Shown here in pieces: positions 1 through 8,314 of a DNA stretch of 40,363 bases; position 1 is the stretch's first letter, and every line of letters starts with the position of its first letter. The DNA is from Chthoniobacteraceae bacterium (lineage in GTDB: Bacteria; Verrucomicrobiota; Verrucomicrobiia; Chthoniobacterales; Chthoniobacteraceae): contig CANJNZ010000041.1 of assembly GCA_947476045.1 (NCBI GenBank), positions 1 through 40,363 on the forward strand. The letters are read 5' to 3'. Made by a program: the position numbers and the translations under genes. The notes under the pieces were generated by a model. It did no database searches. It was not told where the DNA came from and saw nothing but the letters and a program-made list of their open reading frames with translations.

Positions 1-576
1 CAGCGGCGAAGCGACCTTCGACTTCTCCGGCGTTTCGGTGAGCGGAGCGGGCGACATCAATGGCGACGGGATCGATGACCTCATCGTCGGCGCTCAGCTT
101 GCGGACCCGAATGGCAACGGCTCCGGGGCGAGCTACGTGGTCTTCGGGAAAAACACGGGCTTTGCGGCGAATGTGAATCTCTCGGGGCTCACGGGCACCA
201 ACGGCTTCAAGATCAGCGGCGAATCGGTCGGCGACGGCTCCGGCTTTTCGGTGAGCGGAGCGGGCGACATCAATGGCGACGGGATCGATGACCTCATCGT
301 CGGCGCTCGTTATGCGGACCCGAATGGCAACTACTCCGGGGCGAGCTACGTGGTCTTCGGGAGCAGCACGCCCTTTGCGGCGAATGTGAATCTCTCGGAG
401 CTCACGGGCACCAACGGCTTCAAGATCAGCGGCGAATCGGAATACGACTACTCAGGCATTTCGGTGAGCGGAGCGGGCGACATCAATGGCGACGGGATCG
501 ATGACCTCATCGTCGGCGCTCAGCTTGCGGACCCGAATGGCAACGGCTCCGGGGCGAGCTACGTGGTCTTCGGGAG
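1..576 (+). repeat. 213-bp in-frame tandem repeat coding for FG-GAP units
   Basis: The block beginning GTGAGCGGAGCGGGCGACAT occurs at 38, 251 and 464, exactly 213 bp (71 codons) apart. The core is nearly identical at DNA level between copies. Bases 1-37 match the tail of another unit, so the array continues to the left. Near-identity at synonymous sites points to recent duplication or gene conversion. Confidence 0.9.
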
Positions 577-2176
577 CAAGACCAACCTCCTCCCGACTTT
601 CAGCACAGACTTCAAGACCGCCACCTTTACCGATGTGGACGGCGACCTCGTGACCGTGAAGACGACGGCGGGCACTTTCGACACGACGAACTTCAGAGTC
701 TTCTTGGGGTTTGGGACTGTGACCGGCGGCGGGCAATTCAGCATGCTGGACGTGAGCGATGCGGAGTTTGCCGGGGCGAATATGACGATCACCGCCAAAC
801 GCAGCGTCACCCTCGGCGGCGATGGGCTGGTGAACCTCGGTTTCCTCGACGCGACCGGCGTGGACCTCGGCGTCTTTTCGCTCAAGGGCGATCTGGGGCG
901 GGTGGAACTCGGTGATGGCACGGGGGCTTCGGCCACATCATTCACCGTCAGCTCGATGGGCGTGTATGGCATGAGCACGCAGGTGGGCGTCCCCAACAGC
1001 ACGGTCAGCCACGTGACTGGCGAACTACCGCTGCTGACGATCTCCGGCGACGTGGCCGGCATCACCCTGAATGCCTCAAGCCTTGGCACCGCGAAAATCA
1101 CCGGCAACGTCGAAGGCGCGACCTTCCAAATCGCCGGCGCGCTCACCGCGCTGACAGTGAATGGCGACGTGCTCGACACCACGCTCATCATCGGCGAGGT
1201 GGGCAGCATCGTGCCCGGCGCGACCCCCGGCACTTATAAAGTCCTCGGCGGAATCAAAATCAATGGCGACGTGGAAGCTTCAACTCTCCAAGTCGAAGGC
1301 AACGTCTCCACACTCAGAATCGGCGGCGACGTGCTCGACGGCACGGCGCTCGATGCCACAGGCGGCTTTGGGAGCTTGGAATACGGCGCGACCCTCGGCA
1401 CTTATAAAGTCCTCGGCGGAATCAAAATTTCCGGCAATTTTAAGGATTCCTTCCTAACAGCGGGAACCATCGCAGGGCGCGGAGCCGGTGCTTCGCTTGT
1501 GAGCATCGGCGGCACTGTCCGCGGCTCCTTCCTCAACAGTAGCGGCGGCTTCGGGGGCATCGTCACAGGGGCCACGCCCGGCAGTGTGAAAATCATCGGT
1601 GGTATCAGCATCGCGGGCAGTTTACTGAACAGCTCCATCAGGACAGATGGCGATCTCGCCAATCTCGATGTCGGCCGTCGGCTCGATGGCAGCACCGTCA
1701 GCGCACGCGGCACGGATGCCCCCGCCGACGACGTCGCCGCACAGACCATCGGAGCCATCACCGTCGGCGGCCGCGTCTCTCATTCCTCCATCCTCGCCGG
1801 CTACGACACGGAGGGGTCCGCCGTGAATGCCAACGTGCATATCGGCAAAGTGAAGGTGGGCACGCACTGGATCGCGAGCAATCTTGTCGCCGGCGTGACC
1901 GCTGGAAACGACGACAAGTGGGGCACCGCCGATGATGAGGTCATCAGCGGGGGCAACTCCATCGTGAGCAGTATCGCCTCGCTGGTCATCACCGGCCACG
2001 CCCGCGGCACCGTGGGCGGCATGGACCGCTTCGGTATCGTTGCGCAGAAAGTGACAGCTCTCAGCGTCAGCGGCACCACCATCCCGCTGACCGCCGGCGC
2101 GAGCAACAACCTCACCGGCTTCGCCCTCGGCTCGACCTTCGACTTCCGCGTGCGCGAGGTGGCGGTGGCGGCATAG
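2..2176 (+). CDS. FG-GAP repeat surface protein, 5' partial
   Basis: The reading frame is open to the left edge, so the true start is outside the window; a GTG at 38 is only an internal codon. At least three FG-GAP (integrin-alpha type) repeats carry the calcium-loop motif DINGDGIDDLIVGA at about residues 7, 78 and 149 counted from position 38. The repeat has a period of 71 residues. From about residue 193 (TATFTDVDGDL) to the C-terminus it resembles the frameshifted protein at 4872-6561: the same TATFTDxDGDL motif, a DGLVNxGFxDAT block and a closing IPLxAG segment. This C-terminal half is a run of short ISGDV/INGDV-like units that suggests a beta-helix. The family is probably exported or cell-surface. 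Function unknown; adhesion or matrix is a guess. Confidence 0.85.
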   Translation, partial: SGEATFDFSGVSVSGAGDINGDGIDDLIVGAQLADPNGNGSGASYVVFGKNTGFAANVNLSGLTGTNGFKISGESVGDGSGFSVSGAGDINGDGIDDLIVGARYADPNGNYSGASYVVFGSSTPFAANVNLSELTGTNGFKISGESEYDYSGISVSGAGDINGDGIDDLIVGAQLADPNGNGSGASYVVFGSKTNLLPTFSTDFKTATFTDVDGDLVTVKTTAGTFDTTNFRVFLGFGTVTGGGQFSMLDVSDAEFAGANMTITAKRSVTLGGDGLVNLGFLDATGVDLGVFSLKGDLGRVELGDGTGASATSFTVSSMGVYGMSTQVGVPNSTVSHVTGELPLLTISGDVAGITLNASSLGTAKITGNVEGATFQIAGALTALTVNGDVLDTTLIIGEVGSIVPGATPGTYKVLGGIKINGDVEASTLQVEGNVSTLRIGGDVLDGTALDATGGFGSLEYGATLGTYKVLGGIKISGNFKDSFLTAGTIAGRGAGASLVSIGGTVRGSFLNSSGGFGGIVTGATPGSVKIIGGISIAGSLLNSSIRTDGDLANLDVGRRLDGSTVSARGTDAPADDVAAQTIGAITVGGRVSHSSILAGYDTEGSAVNANVHIGKVKVGTHWIASNLVAGVTAGNDDKWGTADDEVISGGNSIVSSIASLVITGHARGTVGGMDRFGIVAQKVTALSVSGTTIPLTAGASNNLTGFALGSTFDFRVREVAVAA

Positions 2177-2211
2177 CGCGGAGCAACTGCGACTGCGGCG
2201 AAGCTTGCCCG

Positions 2212-3105
2212 ATGCGGTGGTTCTGGCATGAAGGACGTATCGCACAGCACGACTCCGATTATCAGCTTCTCGACAGCGGCGGGTTTCAGAAACTCGAACG
2301 CTTCGGCGACATCGTGCTTGCGCGTCCTTGCGCGCAGGCGGTGTGGCAGGCTTCGCAGCCCGGCGTGTGGCGTGCGGCGACGGCGACTTTCTCACGCGAA
2401 AATGGCAATCGCTGGGAAGGTCGCGAGCGTTTGCCGGCGACATGGATCATCGCGGTGGAGGGTGTAAAATTTCAGCTCAGCTCGACGGATTTCGGGCATC
2501 TCGGGATTTTCCCCGAGCAGCGCGACCAATGGCGGCGCATCGCGGAGGACTGTGCTGCTTTTCATAAACGCCACGGACGCCCGGCGCGGGTGCTAAATCT
2601 TTTCGCCTACTCCGGCGGCAGCACGCTCGCCGCTGCGTGCGCTGGCGCGGAGGTCTGCCACGTGGATGCGTCGAAAGGAATGGTCGAGTGGGCGCGCAAA
2701 AATGCCGCGCTGAACGGACTTCAGGAAAAGCCCGTCCGCTGGATCGTGGACGACGTGACGAAATTCCTCGAACGCGAACTGCGCCGGGGCCAGCGCTACG
2801 ACCTGCTCATCCTCGACCCGCCGAGCTACGGGCGCGGCGCGAAGGGGGAGGTTTTCAAAATCGAGCACCACTTACCGAATCTGCTCTCGTTGCTCGCGAA
2901 GTTGTTTTCCACGGAGCCGCTGGGCGTCCTCATTTCCTGTCACACGCCGGAGCTGACACCCATTTCGCTGCATCATCTTATGCAGCAGGCATTCGGGGAA
3001 AACGGCACGCTCGAACACGGCGAAATGCTACTGCGCGGCGATGCCGATGTTCTGCCCGTTCCGAGCGGAAGCTTCTGCCGCTGGACATCCAAGACGGCAG
3101 CGTGA
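2212..3105 (+). CDS. RlmI/RlmK-like class I SAM-dependent methyltransferase
   Basis: A 297-residue protein with a Rossmann methyltransferase core. SAM motif I is LNLFAYSGG (about residues 128-136), followed by the acidic VDASKGMVEWARKN strand/helix (151-164) and the catalytic motif DPPSYGRG (202-209). This pattern belongs to the COG1092 family of 23S rRNA cytosine-5 methyltransferases (RlmI) and relatives; the N-terminal PUA domain of RlmI is not evident. The likely substrate is rRNA, acting in the cytoplasm. The ATG at 2212 lies 35 bp after the preceding stop. The 5' end could lie a little further in, because no clear Shine-Dalgarno sequence precedes it. Confidence 0.85.
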   Translation: MRWFWHEGRIAQHDSDYQLLDSGGFQKLERFGDIVLARPCAQAVWQASQPGVWRAATATFSRENGNRWEGRERLPATWIIAVEGVKFQLSSTDFGHLGIFPEQRDQWRRIAEDCAAFHKRHGRPARVLNLFAYSGGSTLAAACAGAEVCHVDASKGMVEWARKNAALNGLQEKPVRWIVDDVTKFLERELRRGQRYDLLILDPPSYGRGAKGEVFKIEHHLPNLLSLLAKLFSTEPLGVLISCHTPELTPISLHHLMQQAFGENGTLEHGEMLLRGDADVLPVPSGSFCRWTSKTAA

Positions 3106-3154
3106 CGCCCTGTCGCGCGGTTGTGCCAGGAGGAACCAGTTTGTTGGAAACCTA

Positions 3155-3259
3155 CTAGGCTTTCGCCTTCGTAGTTTTCTTTGCAGCCTGCAAGCGGTCG
3201 TTTTTCACACGACGCGCTTTGCGTTTCTTGACGTTGTCTTTGCCTTTGCAGTTACCCAT
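3155..3259 (-). CDS. 34-residue lysine/arginine-rich mini-protein
   Basis: An ATG at 3257-3259 on the minus strand opens a 34-codon frame ending in TAG at 3155-3157. It starts MGNCKGKDNVKKRKARR and ends in KKTTKAKA. Fourteen of 34 residues are Lys or Arg, and there is one Cys (C4). It sits in the otherwise empty gap between the methyltransferase and the surface protein at 3314, in the same direction as the latter. The strong compositional bias looks like a small nucleic-acid-binding or ribosome-associated protein, but I do not recognise the family. No clear ribosome binding site is visible. The very short length is the main doubt. Confidence 0.5.
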   Translation of the reverse strand: MGNCKGKDNVKKRKARRVKNDRLQAAKKTTKAKA

Positions 3260-3313
3260 GCGGGCGAACAAACCGGTATTGCGAGTGAATGCCAAGAGGA
3301 TTCGCCCGGGAGT

Positions 3314-4894
3314 TTAGATATTCTTTTGCACGACTTTTGTCTGGTAGTTGCCTGTCGCGCCGAGGTGCAGCACATCGGTTTCTGCGCCGCCATCTATGAG
3401 GATGGTTGCAATGGCGTTGAGCGTGGTGTTGGCGACGGCTCCGCTGAGGTCAAACGTGTCCACACCTCCGCCACCAAGAAGCGTGAGTGGCGCGTTCACC
3501 TGCGTAAGGCCCGTGGGGTTCGTCCCGCTTTCGATGCCAAACTGATCGGCGCCAGCCCCGAGATCTATTGTCGCGGCAGCGAGGAAAAGTGTGTCGTCTG
3601 CGCCAAAGTAATCGCCGCCTTTAGTGCCGGTGATTTTGACTGTGCCTTGAGCGATGACCTTGAGCAGGCTCAGCGTGGAATCGGCGTTCTTTGTCGTTAC
3701 GGTTACGGCTCCCACGTGCAGTGGGTCTGCGGCATTGAGAACCGTGCCGAGGAAGAAGTATCCGCTCAGTTCTGCGCCAGCGAGTGCGACTTTCACCGCG
3801 CCGCCGATGGAGCCGGACAGTTCCGCAGCTACGGATGTGAATCCATTGACGTTCAGCCCGCCGACAATCGATCCGAATGTCACGTCGAGGATGTCGAACT
3901 CGGAATCAAGGCTCTTCGTTGTCGCGGAAAGCGAACCGCCGATGTGTAATGTAGTGGGTGAGCCCATCGTCGGGGCTCCCAGTTCGACCGAGCCAAAGTT
4001 GTCGGTGCCGCCACTGGTGAATTTTGCAGCGCCGCCGATGAAGATCGTTCCGGCACTGAGGATCACCTGGTCGGGCCTCCCTGTTTTTATATCCATCAAA
4101 ACAGCACCGCCGATGAACACGTTCGCGCCATTGAGTTTTTGGTCGGTGCGATTTCCTGCGAGGCCGCCGCTCTTGAGCGTTGCGGCGCCGCCGACATCAA
4201 GACGTCCTGTGACAACGAAGCCCGCTTCGTCATCACCTGTGCCGGTGGTAAGGCCAAGCTTACCGAGAATCTGCACATCCTTCCCGGCCATCAGAAAGTC
4301 GTCGGCGCCTTTGCCCGATGTGGCGATGAAGTCTCCGCCCACGTGCAGCAGCGCGGTGGTGGTGTTGTTCAAGAGATTCGTGCCTTCGCCGAGCGCGATA
4401 TTCACGCCCCCGAAGACTCTTGTGGTTGCGCCGGAAAAGGTGACAGTGTCCGCACCCGTGCCGCCTTTTACAGTCAGCTTTGCACCGAGTGTGGCAGCGT
4501 CGAGTGTCAGCGCATTCGAGCCGATGCCCAGATCCACAGTGGTCGCTCCGGGCAGGAAGCCGCTGATGGTGATTTGATCATTCCCTGCGCCGAGCTTCGC
4601 GGTGAAAGCGCCGATGAAGCCGGGCGCAACAGCCTGATCTCCGACTGGGAGCAGTGTGCCGTTGAAGCGAATTTGAGTATTCGCGTCCGAAGGATCCACG
4701 TGCAGCGCGCCACTGGAATCCATTGTGATTGAGACAGAGTTATCTCCGGGGTTGGCAGTTTCCTCTGTGAGAAGCGCTCCGGTTTTCCCGAGCGTGAGAC
4801 TGAGTATGACGGCGGGGGCGATGCGGGATTCGAGGATTTCGATCATGGCTTTGTGGTTCTTTTGGTGATTTTTATATCGCGATGCCGACTTCAT
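3314..4894 (-). CDS. Repeat-rich exported protein with N-terminal LESRIAPA motif
   Basis: A 526-residue Gly/Thr/Ala-rich protein. Close to its N-terminus is IEILESRIAPAV, the short LExRxAPA-type motif seen at the start of many large extracellular proteins of planctomycetes and verrucomicrobia. The body has scattered G-x-G-x-D turns (GAGNDQI, GTGADTV, GKGADDF, GTGDDEA, GAGADQF) reminiscent of RTX-like calcium-binding turns, alternating with beta-strand-like stretches. With the ATG at 4894 it overlaps the upstream paralogous gene by 23 bp. The ATG at 4846 (MIEILESR) is an equally good start and would avoid the overlap. Probably co-transcribed with the gene at 4872-6561. Surface location is inferred; function unknown. 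Confidence 0.8.
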   Translation of the reverse strand: MKSASRYKNHQKNHKAMIEILESRIAPAVILSLTLGKTGALLTEETANPGDNSVSITMDSSGALHVDPSDANTQIRFNGTLLPVGDQAVAPGFIGAFTAKLGAGNDQITISGFLPGATTVDLGIGSNALTLDAATLGAKLTVKGGTGADTVTFSGATTRVFGGVNIALGEGTNLLNNTTTALLHVGGDFIATSGKGADDFLMAGKDVQILGKLGLTTGTGDDEAGFVVTGRLDVGGAATLKSGGLAGNRTDQKLNGANVFIGGAVLMDIKTGRPDQVILSAGTIFIGGAAKFTSGGTDNFGSVELGAPTMGSPTTLHIGGSLSATTKSLDSEFDILDVTFGSIVGGLNVNGFTSVAAELSGSIGGAVKVALAGAELSGYFFLGTVLNAADPLHVGAVTVTTKNADSTLSLLKVIAQGTVKITGTKGGDYFGADDTLFLAAATIDLGAGADQFGIESGTNPTGLTQVNAPLTLLGGGGVDTFDLSGAVANTTLNAIATILIDGGAETDVLHLGATGNYQTKVVQKNI

Positions 4895-6561
4895 GGATGG
4901 TGAAGTCGCCGGTGATTGCTAGGTCGCGCGTGTCGTTGCTTGGGCCGGCATTGAGCGGGATGGTGGTGCCGCCTATTTTCACGCTGCCGATCTGCTGGGC
5001 GACGAAACCATAGTGTTCGGTCGGCGCTGCACCGCCGGAGACGCTTCCGCCGATGGTGATGCTGGCGATTTTCGAGACAAGCGTGCCGCCGATGATGACA
5101 TCGTGAAAGTCGCCAAAGCTGACGTTATCCGCAGCGGTGCCGGAGCCGCCTGTAAGATCGTCAGTGCCGAGATTTTTTACACCGGCGACGATATTGGCAT
5201 CCTTCCAACTGCCGCCGACTTTCACCGCGCCGATGCTGGCGTTGCCATTCACGGCGGTGTTGTTGAGGCCGTAGCCCGCGAGCACGATTGCATCGCTGAC
5301 GCTTCCTAGAATGGTGATCGAGGTAATGGCGACGTCTGTTTTCGCTTTCGCCGGCAATGGAACGGTGCCCTTTGCCCGGATGATAAAATCAGCGTCTCCT
5401 GCGCTGCTGACGCTGCCTTTGATGATGACAGGGCCGAGTTTTACATCGGCGAGGATGCAGCCGTTGAAGGAACCGAACCCGGCAACGGCGTCTCCGCCGA
5501 TGGTGATGCTGGTTATGCTTGCACCATTGCCGTAGCTCCAAATTTCTCCTGTATCCACAGTCCCCGTGTCGGGACTTCCGCGCAGGTCACCGGCGATCTT
5601 GATGGCACCGATATTTCCGCCACTGGTGATTGCGCCGGTGCTGCTGTTACTGCCACCGATGACTGAGCCGCCGATGGTAACGGAAGCGATGCCGCTGTCG
5701 CTGTTGATGTAGCCGGATGATGCACCAGAGCCGCCGCGGATATCCACGCCGATCTTTACGGCACCAAGCATCGGAGCAGCCAGATAGCCGCTGTGCCCGC
5801 CGGTTCCACCGATGAGTGAACCGCCAATCTTGATCGAGCCGATTTTGCCAATGTTGGTGATGATCGCGCCTGCATAGTCGCTGCCGCCAATGACTGAGCC
5901 GACAACGGTCACTTTTCCGATCCCACGAACGGAACTGATCGTGCCTTCGTTCGCATGGGGGCCGCCGATGAGCGAGCCGCCTACGAAAGCACTTCCGAGG
6001 CTGCCACCTTCGGCGAGGATGTTCACGACACGAAAACTCGCGCCGATCATGTTGGTTTTCACGGTGAGCGTTCCTGCCGATCCTGTGATCGTGCTTTCAG
6101 CGATGGCAGAGCCTGCGAGCGAAGCAACTGCTCCGTATGAAACGACGGTGAGGCTTTTCAACCCCACGGTTTTTGCCGTGCCATCGCCAGCTACAATGCG
6201 TGTGAGATCTCCACCAATTTTCACCACTCCGAGGTCCACGTTGGTTGCATCAATGAAGCCCACGTTTACGAGCCCGTCGCCATCGTCGGCGACTTTCGCG
6301 GTGACGCTGATGCCGGTGCCGTTCGCTGCGGCGAGGCCATTGAGATTGATGTTATCGAGCCGGTCTCCGTTTGCGCCGGTCAAAGTCACCAGAATGGAAT
6401 TCACATTTCCCGAAGTAAAAAAACGGCTTGGTGAATTTCACCGTGGCGAGATCGCCATCTTCATCGGTGAAAGTGGCGGTGGTGGGGTTGACGAAAATCG
6501 CCGCTGGAGCGATGCTGGATTCGAGGAGTTCGATGGGTGGAAATGAAATGTGAGTTTTCAT
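4872..6561 (-). CDS. LESSIAPA-motif surface protein, interrupted by a one-base frameshift
   Basis: The natural start is the ATG at 6559-6561, giving MKTHISFPPIELLESSIAPA followed by TATFTDEDGDLATVKF. After KPFF the frame is lost at a run of seven T (minus strand; A7 at 6417-6423 on plus). The remaining 510 codons (4872-6404) continue in another frame. With six T the two parts join smoothly as KPFF-TSGNV and align with the C-terminal half of the protein at 2-2176, including DGLVNVGFIDAT and the closing IPLNAG. So the gene is intact apart from one base in a homopolymer: a sequencing error, a phase-variable tract or a recent pseudogene. The body consists of glycine-rich IGGSVIGGS-like units, probably a beta-helix. 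Likely exported. Confidence 0.75.
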
Positions 6562-6737
6562 GGCGTCTCCGTTTAAACCCAGTCGCGCAGGCAAGCGAGC
6601 GGAACCTTGGCACCAAAAAAGCGACTGCATACAGACTTGCGCTTTCAAAGTCTTCGCGTAGTCAGCGCACCCGACGAAAGTCGTATTTCGCTCTCAGCAA
6701 AAATCGCACAAACTCCACCAGCAAAATCAAACACACC

Positions 6738-7133
6738 ATGAAACAAATCCTCATCACACTCCTCGCCATTCTCGGCTTCACCGCTCCTGGCGCGCTCGCG
6801 CAGGAAGGACCGCTGCCATTCACCGTGAGCCTCGGCGGAAAAGCTGCGGCTCACACCAAAGGCGAGGCATTCGCCAAAATCGCCGACGCAGTCGCTGCGG
6901 ATGCAGCCATCGAAATCGGCGCCAAGGCCGAAATGATCATCATCAACGCACACAAGGCCAAGGCGGACGGCACGCCGGACAGCGCCGCGCAGCCTGCGAT
7001 CATCATTTTGCAAGGCACCAACAAGGGCTCCCTCGACAAGACGATGGACAAACAAAAGCTCGCCGCCGGAAAATATTTCCTCAGCGTCGTCGCCGATGGC
7101 AAAACCGCCAGCATCCAATTCAGCATCAAATAA
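6738..7133 (+). CDS. Small secreted protein of unknown function
   Basis: A 131-residue protein starting at the ATG at 6738. It has a clear Sec signal peptide (MKQILITLLAILGFTAPGALA, cleavage after the ALA near residue 21). The mature part is about 110 residues, Ala/Lys-rich, with alternating strands such as KAEMIIINAHKAK and AAGKYFLSVVADGKTASIQFSIK. The open frame extends upstream to 6537, but that part lies before the signal peptide and across the divergent gene's start, so it is not used. It is followed after 4 bp by another small secreted protein, and both probably share one transcript ending at the terminator near 7445. I do not recognise the family. Confidence 0.8.
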   Translation: MKQILITLLAILGFTAPGALAQEGPLPFTVSLGGKAAAHTKGEAFAKIADAVAADAAIEIGAKAEMIIINAHKAKADGTPDSAAQPAIIILQGTNKGSLDKTMDKQKLAAGKYFLSVVADGKTASIQFSIK

Positions 7134-7137
7134 CACC

Positions 7138-7416
7138 ATGAAAACACTCTGCATCCTCACCCTCCTCACCACATTCACCTGCGCGGCGATGGCCGACGGG
7201 AAATTCGACGCCGCCGACACCACGGCGAGCGCGCTCAAAAAGCAGGTTGGCCAGAAGGTCGAACTTCGCATGAAGTCGGGCGAAAAAATCGTCGGCAAAC
7301 TCGAAGCAGTTGGCGACAAGGCCGCACACGTCACGGCGCTCAGCGGGATGGAACTCTTCGAGGCCATCGTGTCGCTCGACGAAATCAGCGCCGTCGTTTT
7401 CCGCAGCGCGAAATAA
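7138..7416 (+). CDS. Small secreted protein with Sm-like (LSm/Hfq-type) beta pattern
   Basis: A 92-residue protein starting at the ATG at 7138, with a signal peptide of about 20 residues (MKTLCILTLLTTFTCAAMA). The mature region reads QKVELRMKSGEKIVGKLEAV, then DKAAHVTAL, then an IVSLDEISAVVFR ending. This is the order of an Sm fold: a V-x-L-x-x-G strand turn, G-x-L-x-x-x-D/G, and a C-terminal I-x-x-V-x-F strand. Known Sm and Hfq proteins are cytoplasmic RNA binders, so a signal peptide is unusual; the fold may serve another role here. It follows the secreted protein at 6738 by 4 bp and precedes a terminator. The fold assignment is by pattern only. Confidence 0.78.
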   Translation: MKTLCILTLLTTFTCAAMADGKFDAADTTASALKKQVGQKVELRMKSGEKIVGKLEAVGDKAAHVTALSGMELFEAIVSLDEISAVVFRSAK

Positions 7417-7444
7417 TCCGCGCCAGCTAGACGCCAAAATCACA

Positions 7445-7476
7445 ACGGGTCAGCCATCACCGGCTGGCCCGTTTTT
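7445..7476 (+). terminator. Rho-independent terminator
   Basis: An 11-bp stem (acgggtcagcc / ggctggcccgt, one G-U pair) with a 6-nt loop is followed directly by TTTT. It lies 28 bp after the stop of the Sm-like secreted protein and seven bases before the next start codon. Confidence 0.85.
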
Positions 7477-7482
7477 GCACAC

Positions 7483-8304
7483 ATGATTCTCGTCCGCACA
7501 TTACTCGTCCTTTTTCTTGCATCGGTCCCGGCCTTTGCTGCGGATGCGCGTCGAGTTGTTTGGAAGAAAGTTTCCTCAGCGGATTACTCGCCCGATCAAA
7601 TCGCGGCGGCGGGGCGGCTGGCGCTCTATGCGATTTTTGCGAACAACAGCTACGTCGAAACATCGCGTCGTCCGCATTTTGAACTCCCGCACGGCTGGTC
7701 GCTGAATGAAGCGCTGGGCGTGGACGACAAAAAATCCGGTCTGCACTACGAAGTGTGGGAGCACCGCGCGCTGCGCCTGTTCGTGGATGAAGTCGTGGTC
7801 GCATTTCGCGGGACGGAGGATGCGCGCGACTGGGAGCACGGCAATCTCGGCAGCAAACAGTATGAGCTCGTGGATGCGACATTCCCGTGCGTGCTGGCGA
7901 ACTACTATCTCGCTCGCATCACGGCCGTCGGGCACTCGCTGGGCGGCGGCCTCGCATTGCATTGCTCGCTGAAATGGCCGGGCGTCTCCGCGTTTGGCTT
8001 CAATCCTTCGACGCACGTGCATCAGCGCCACAAGTTGCTGGAAAATCCGCGCGAGATTGCGGAGGAGCGCGGCGACCCACTCGCTGTGCAGCGCAAAGTC
8101 CGGGGATGTCTTCCGAATGTCCGTCGCTGGAAGTATGACTTTGTCCGGGGCGCGGATCATTTCAGCTACTCGCTTGCAGCCGGGCTGCTCACGCTCGGCG
8201 CGACGTCGGATGCCCGGCTCGCCTCGCTGCTCGCGGCGCAAAAAGCGAAAGGTTTGCCGTTGCCGCCTGCTCCTGAACATTGCGTCGAAGGCACGGCCCG
8301 CTAA
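7483..8304 (+). CDS. Secreted lipase-like alpha/beta hydrolase (lipase class 3)
   Basis: A 273-residue protein with a signal peptide (about residues 1-19, ending PAFA). The lipase class 3 hallmarks are present: VVVAFRGTED (about 104-113), which supplies the oxyanion hole, and the nucleophile elbow AVGHSLGGG with Ser152. D225-H226 in GADHFSYS is a candidate for the catalytic histidine region. The family hydrolyses ester bonds of lipids or related compounds; the substrate cannot be read from the sequence. It starts just after the terminator at 7445 and therefore has its own promoter or depends on read-through. The next gene's probable GTG start follows its stop by 10 bp. Confidence 0.85.
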   Translation: MILVRTLLVLFLASVPAFAADARRVVWKKVSSADYSPDQIAAAGRLALYAIFANNSYVETSRRPHFELPHGWSLNEALGVDDKKSGLHYEVWEHRALRLFVDEVVVAFRGTEDARDWEHGNLGSKQYELVDATFPCVLANYYLARITAVGHSLGGGLALHCSLKWPGVSAFGFNPSTHVHQRHKLLENPREIAEERGDPLAVQRKVRGCLPNVRRWKYDFVRGADHFSYSLAAGLLTLGATSDARLASLLAAQKAKGLPLPPAPEHCVEGTAR

Positions 8305-8314
8305 TGGTGTCTGC

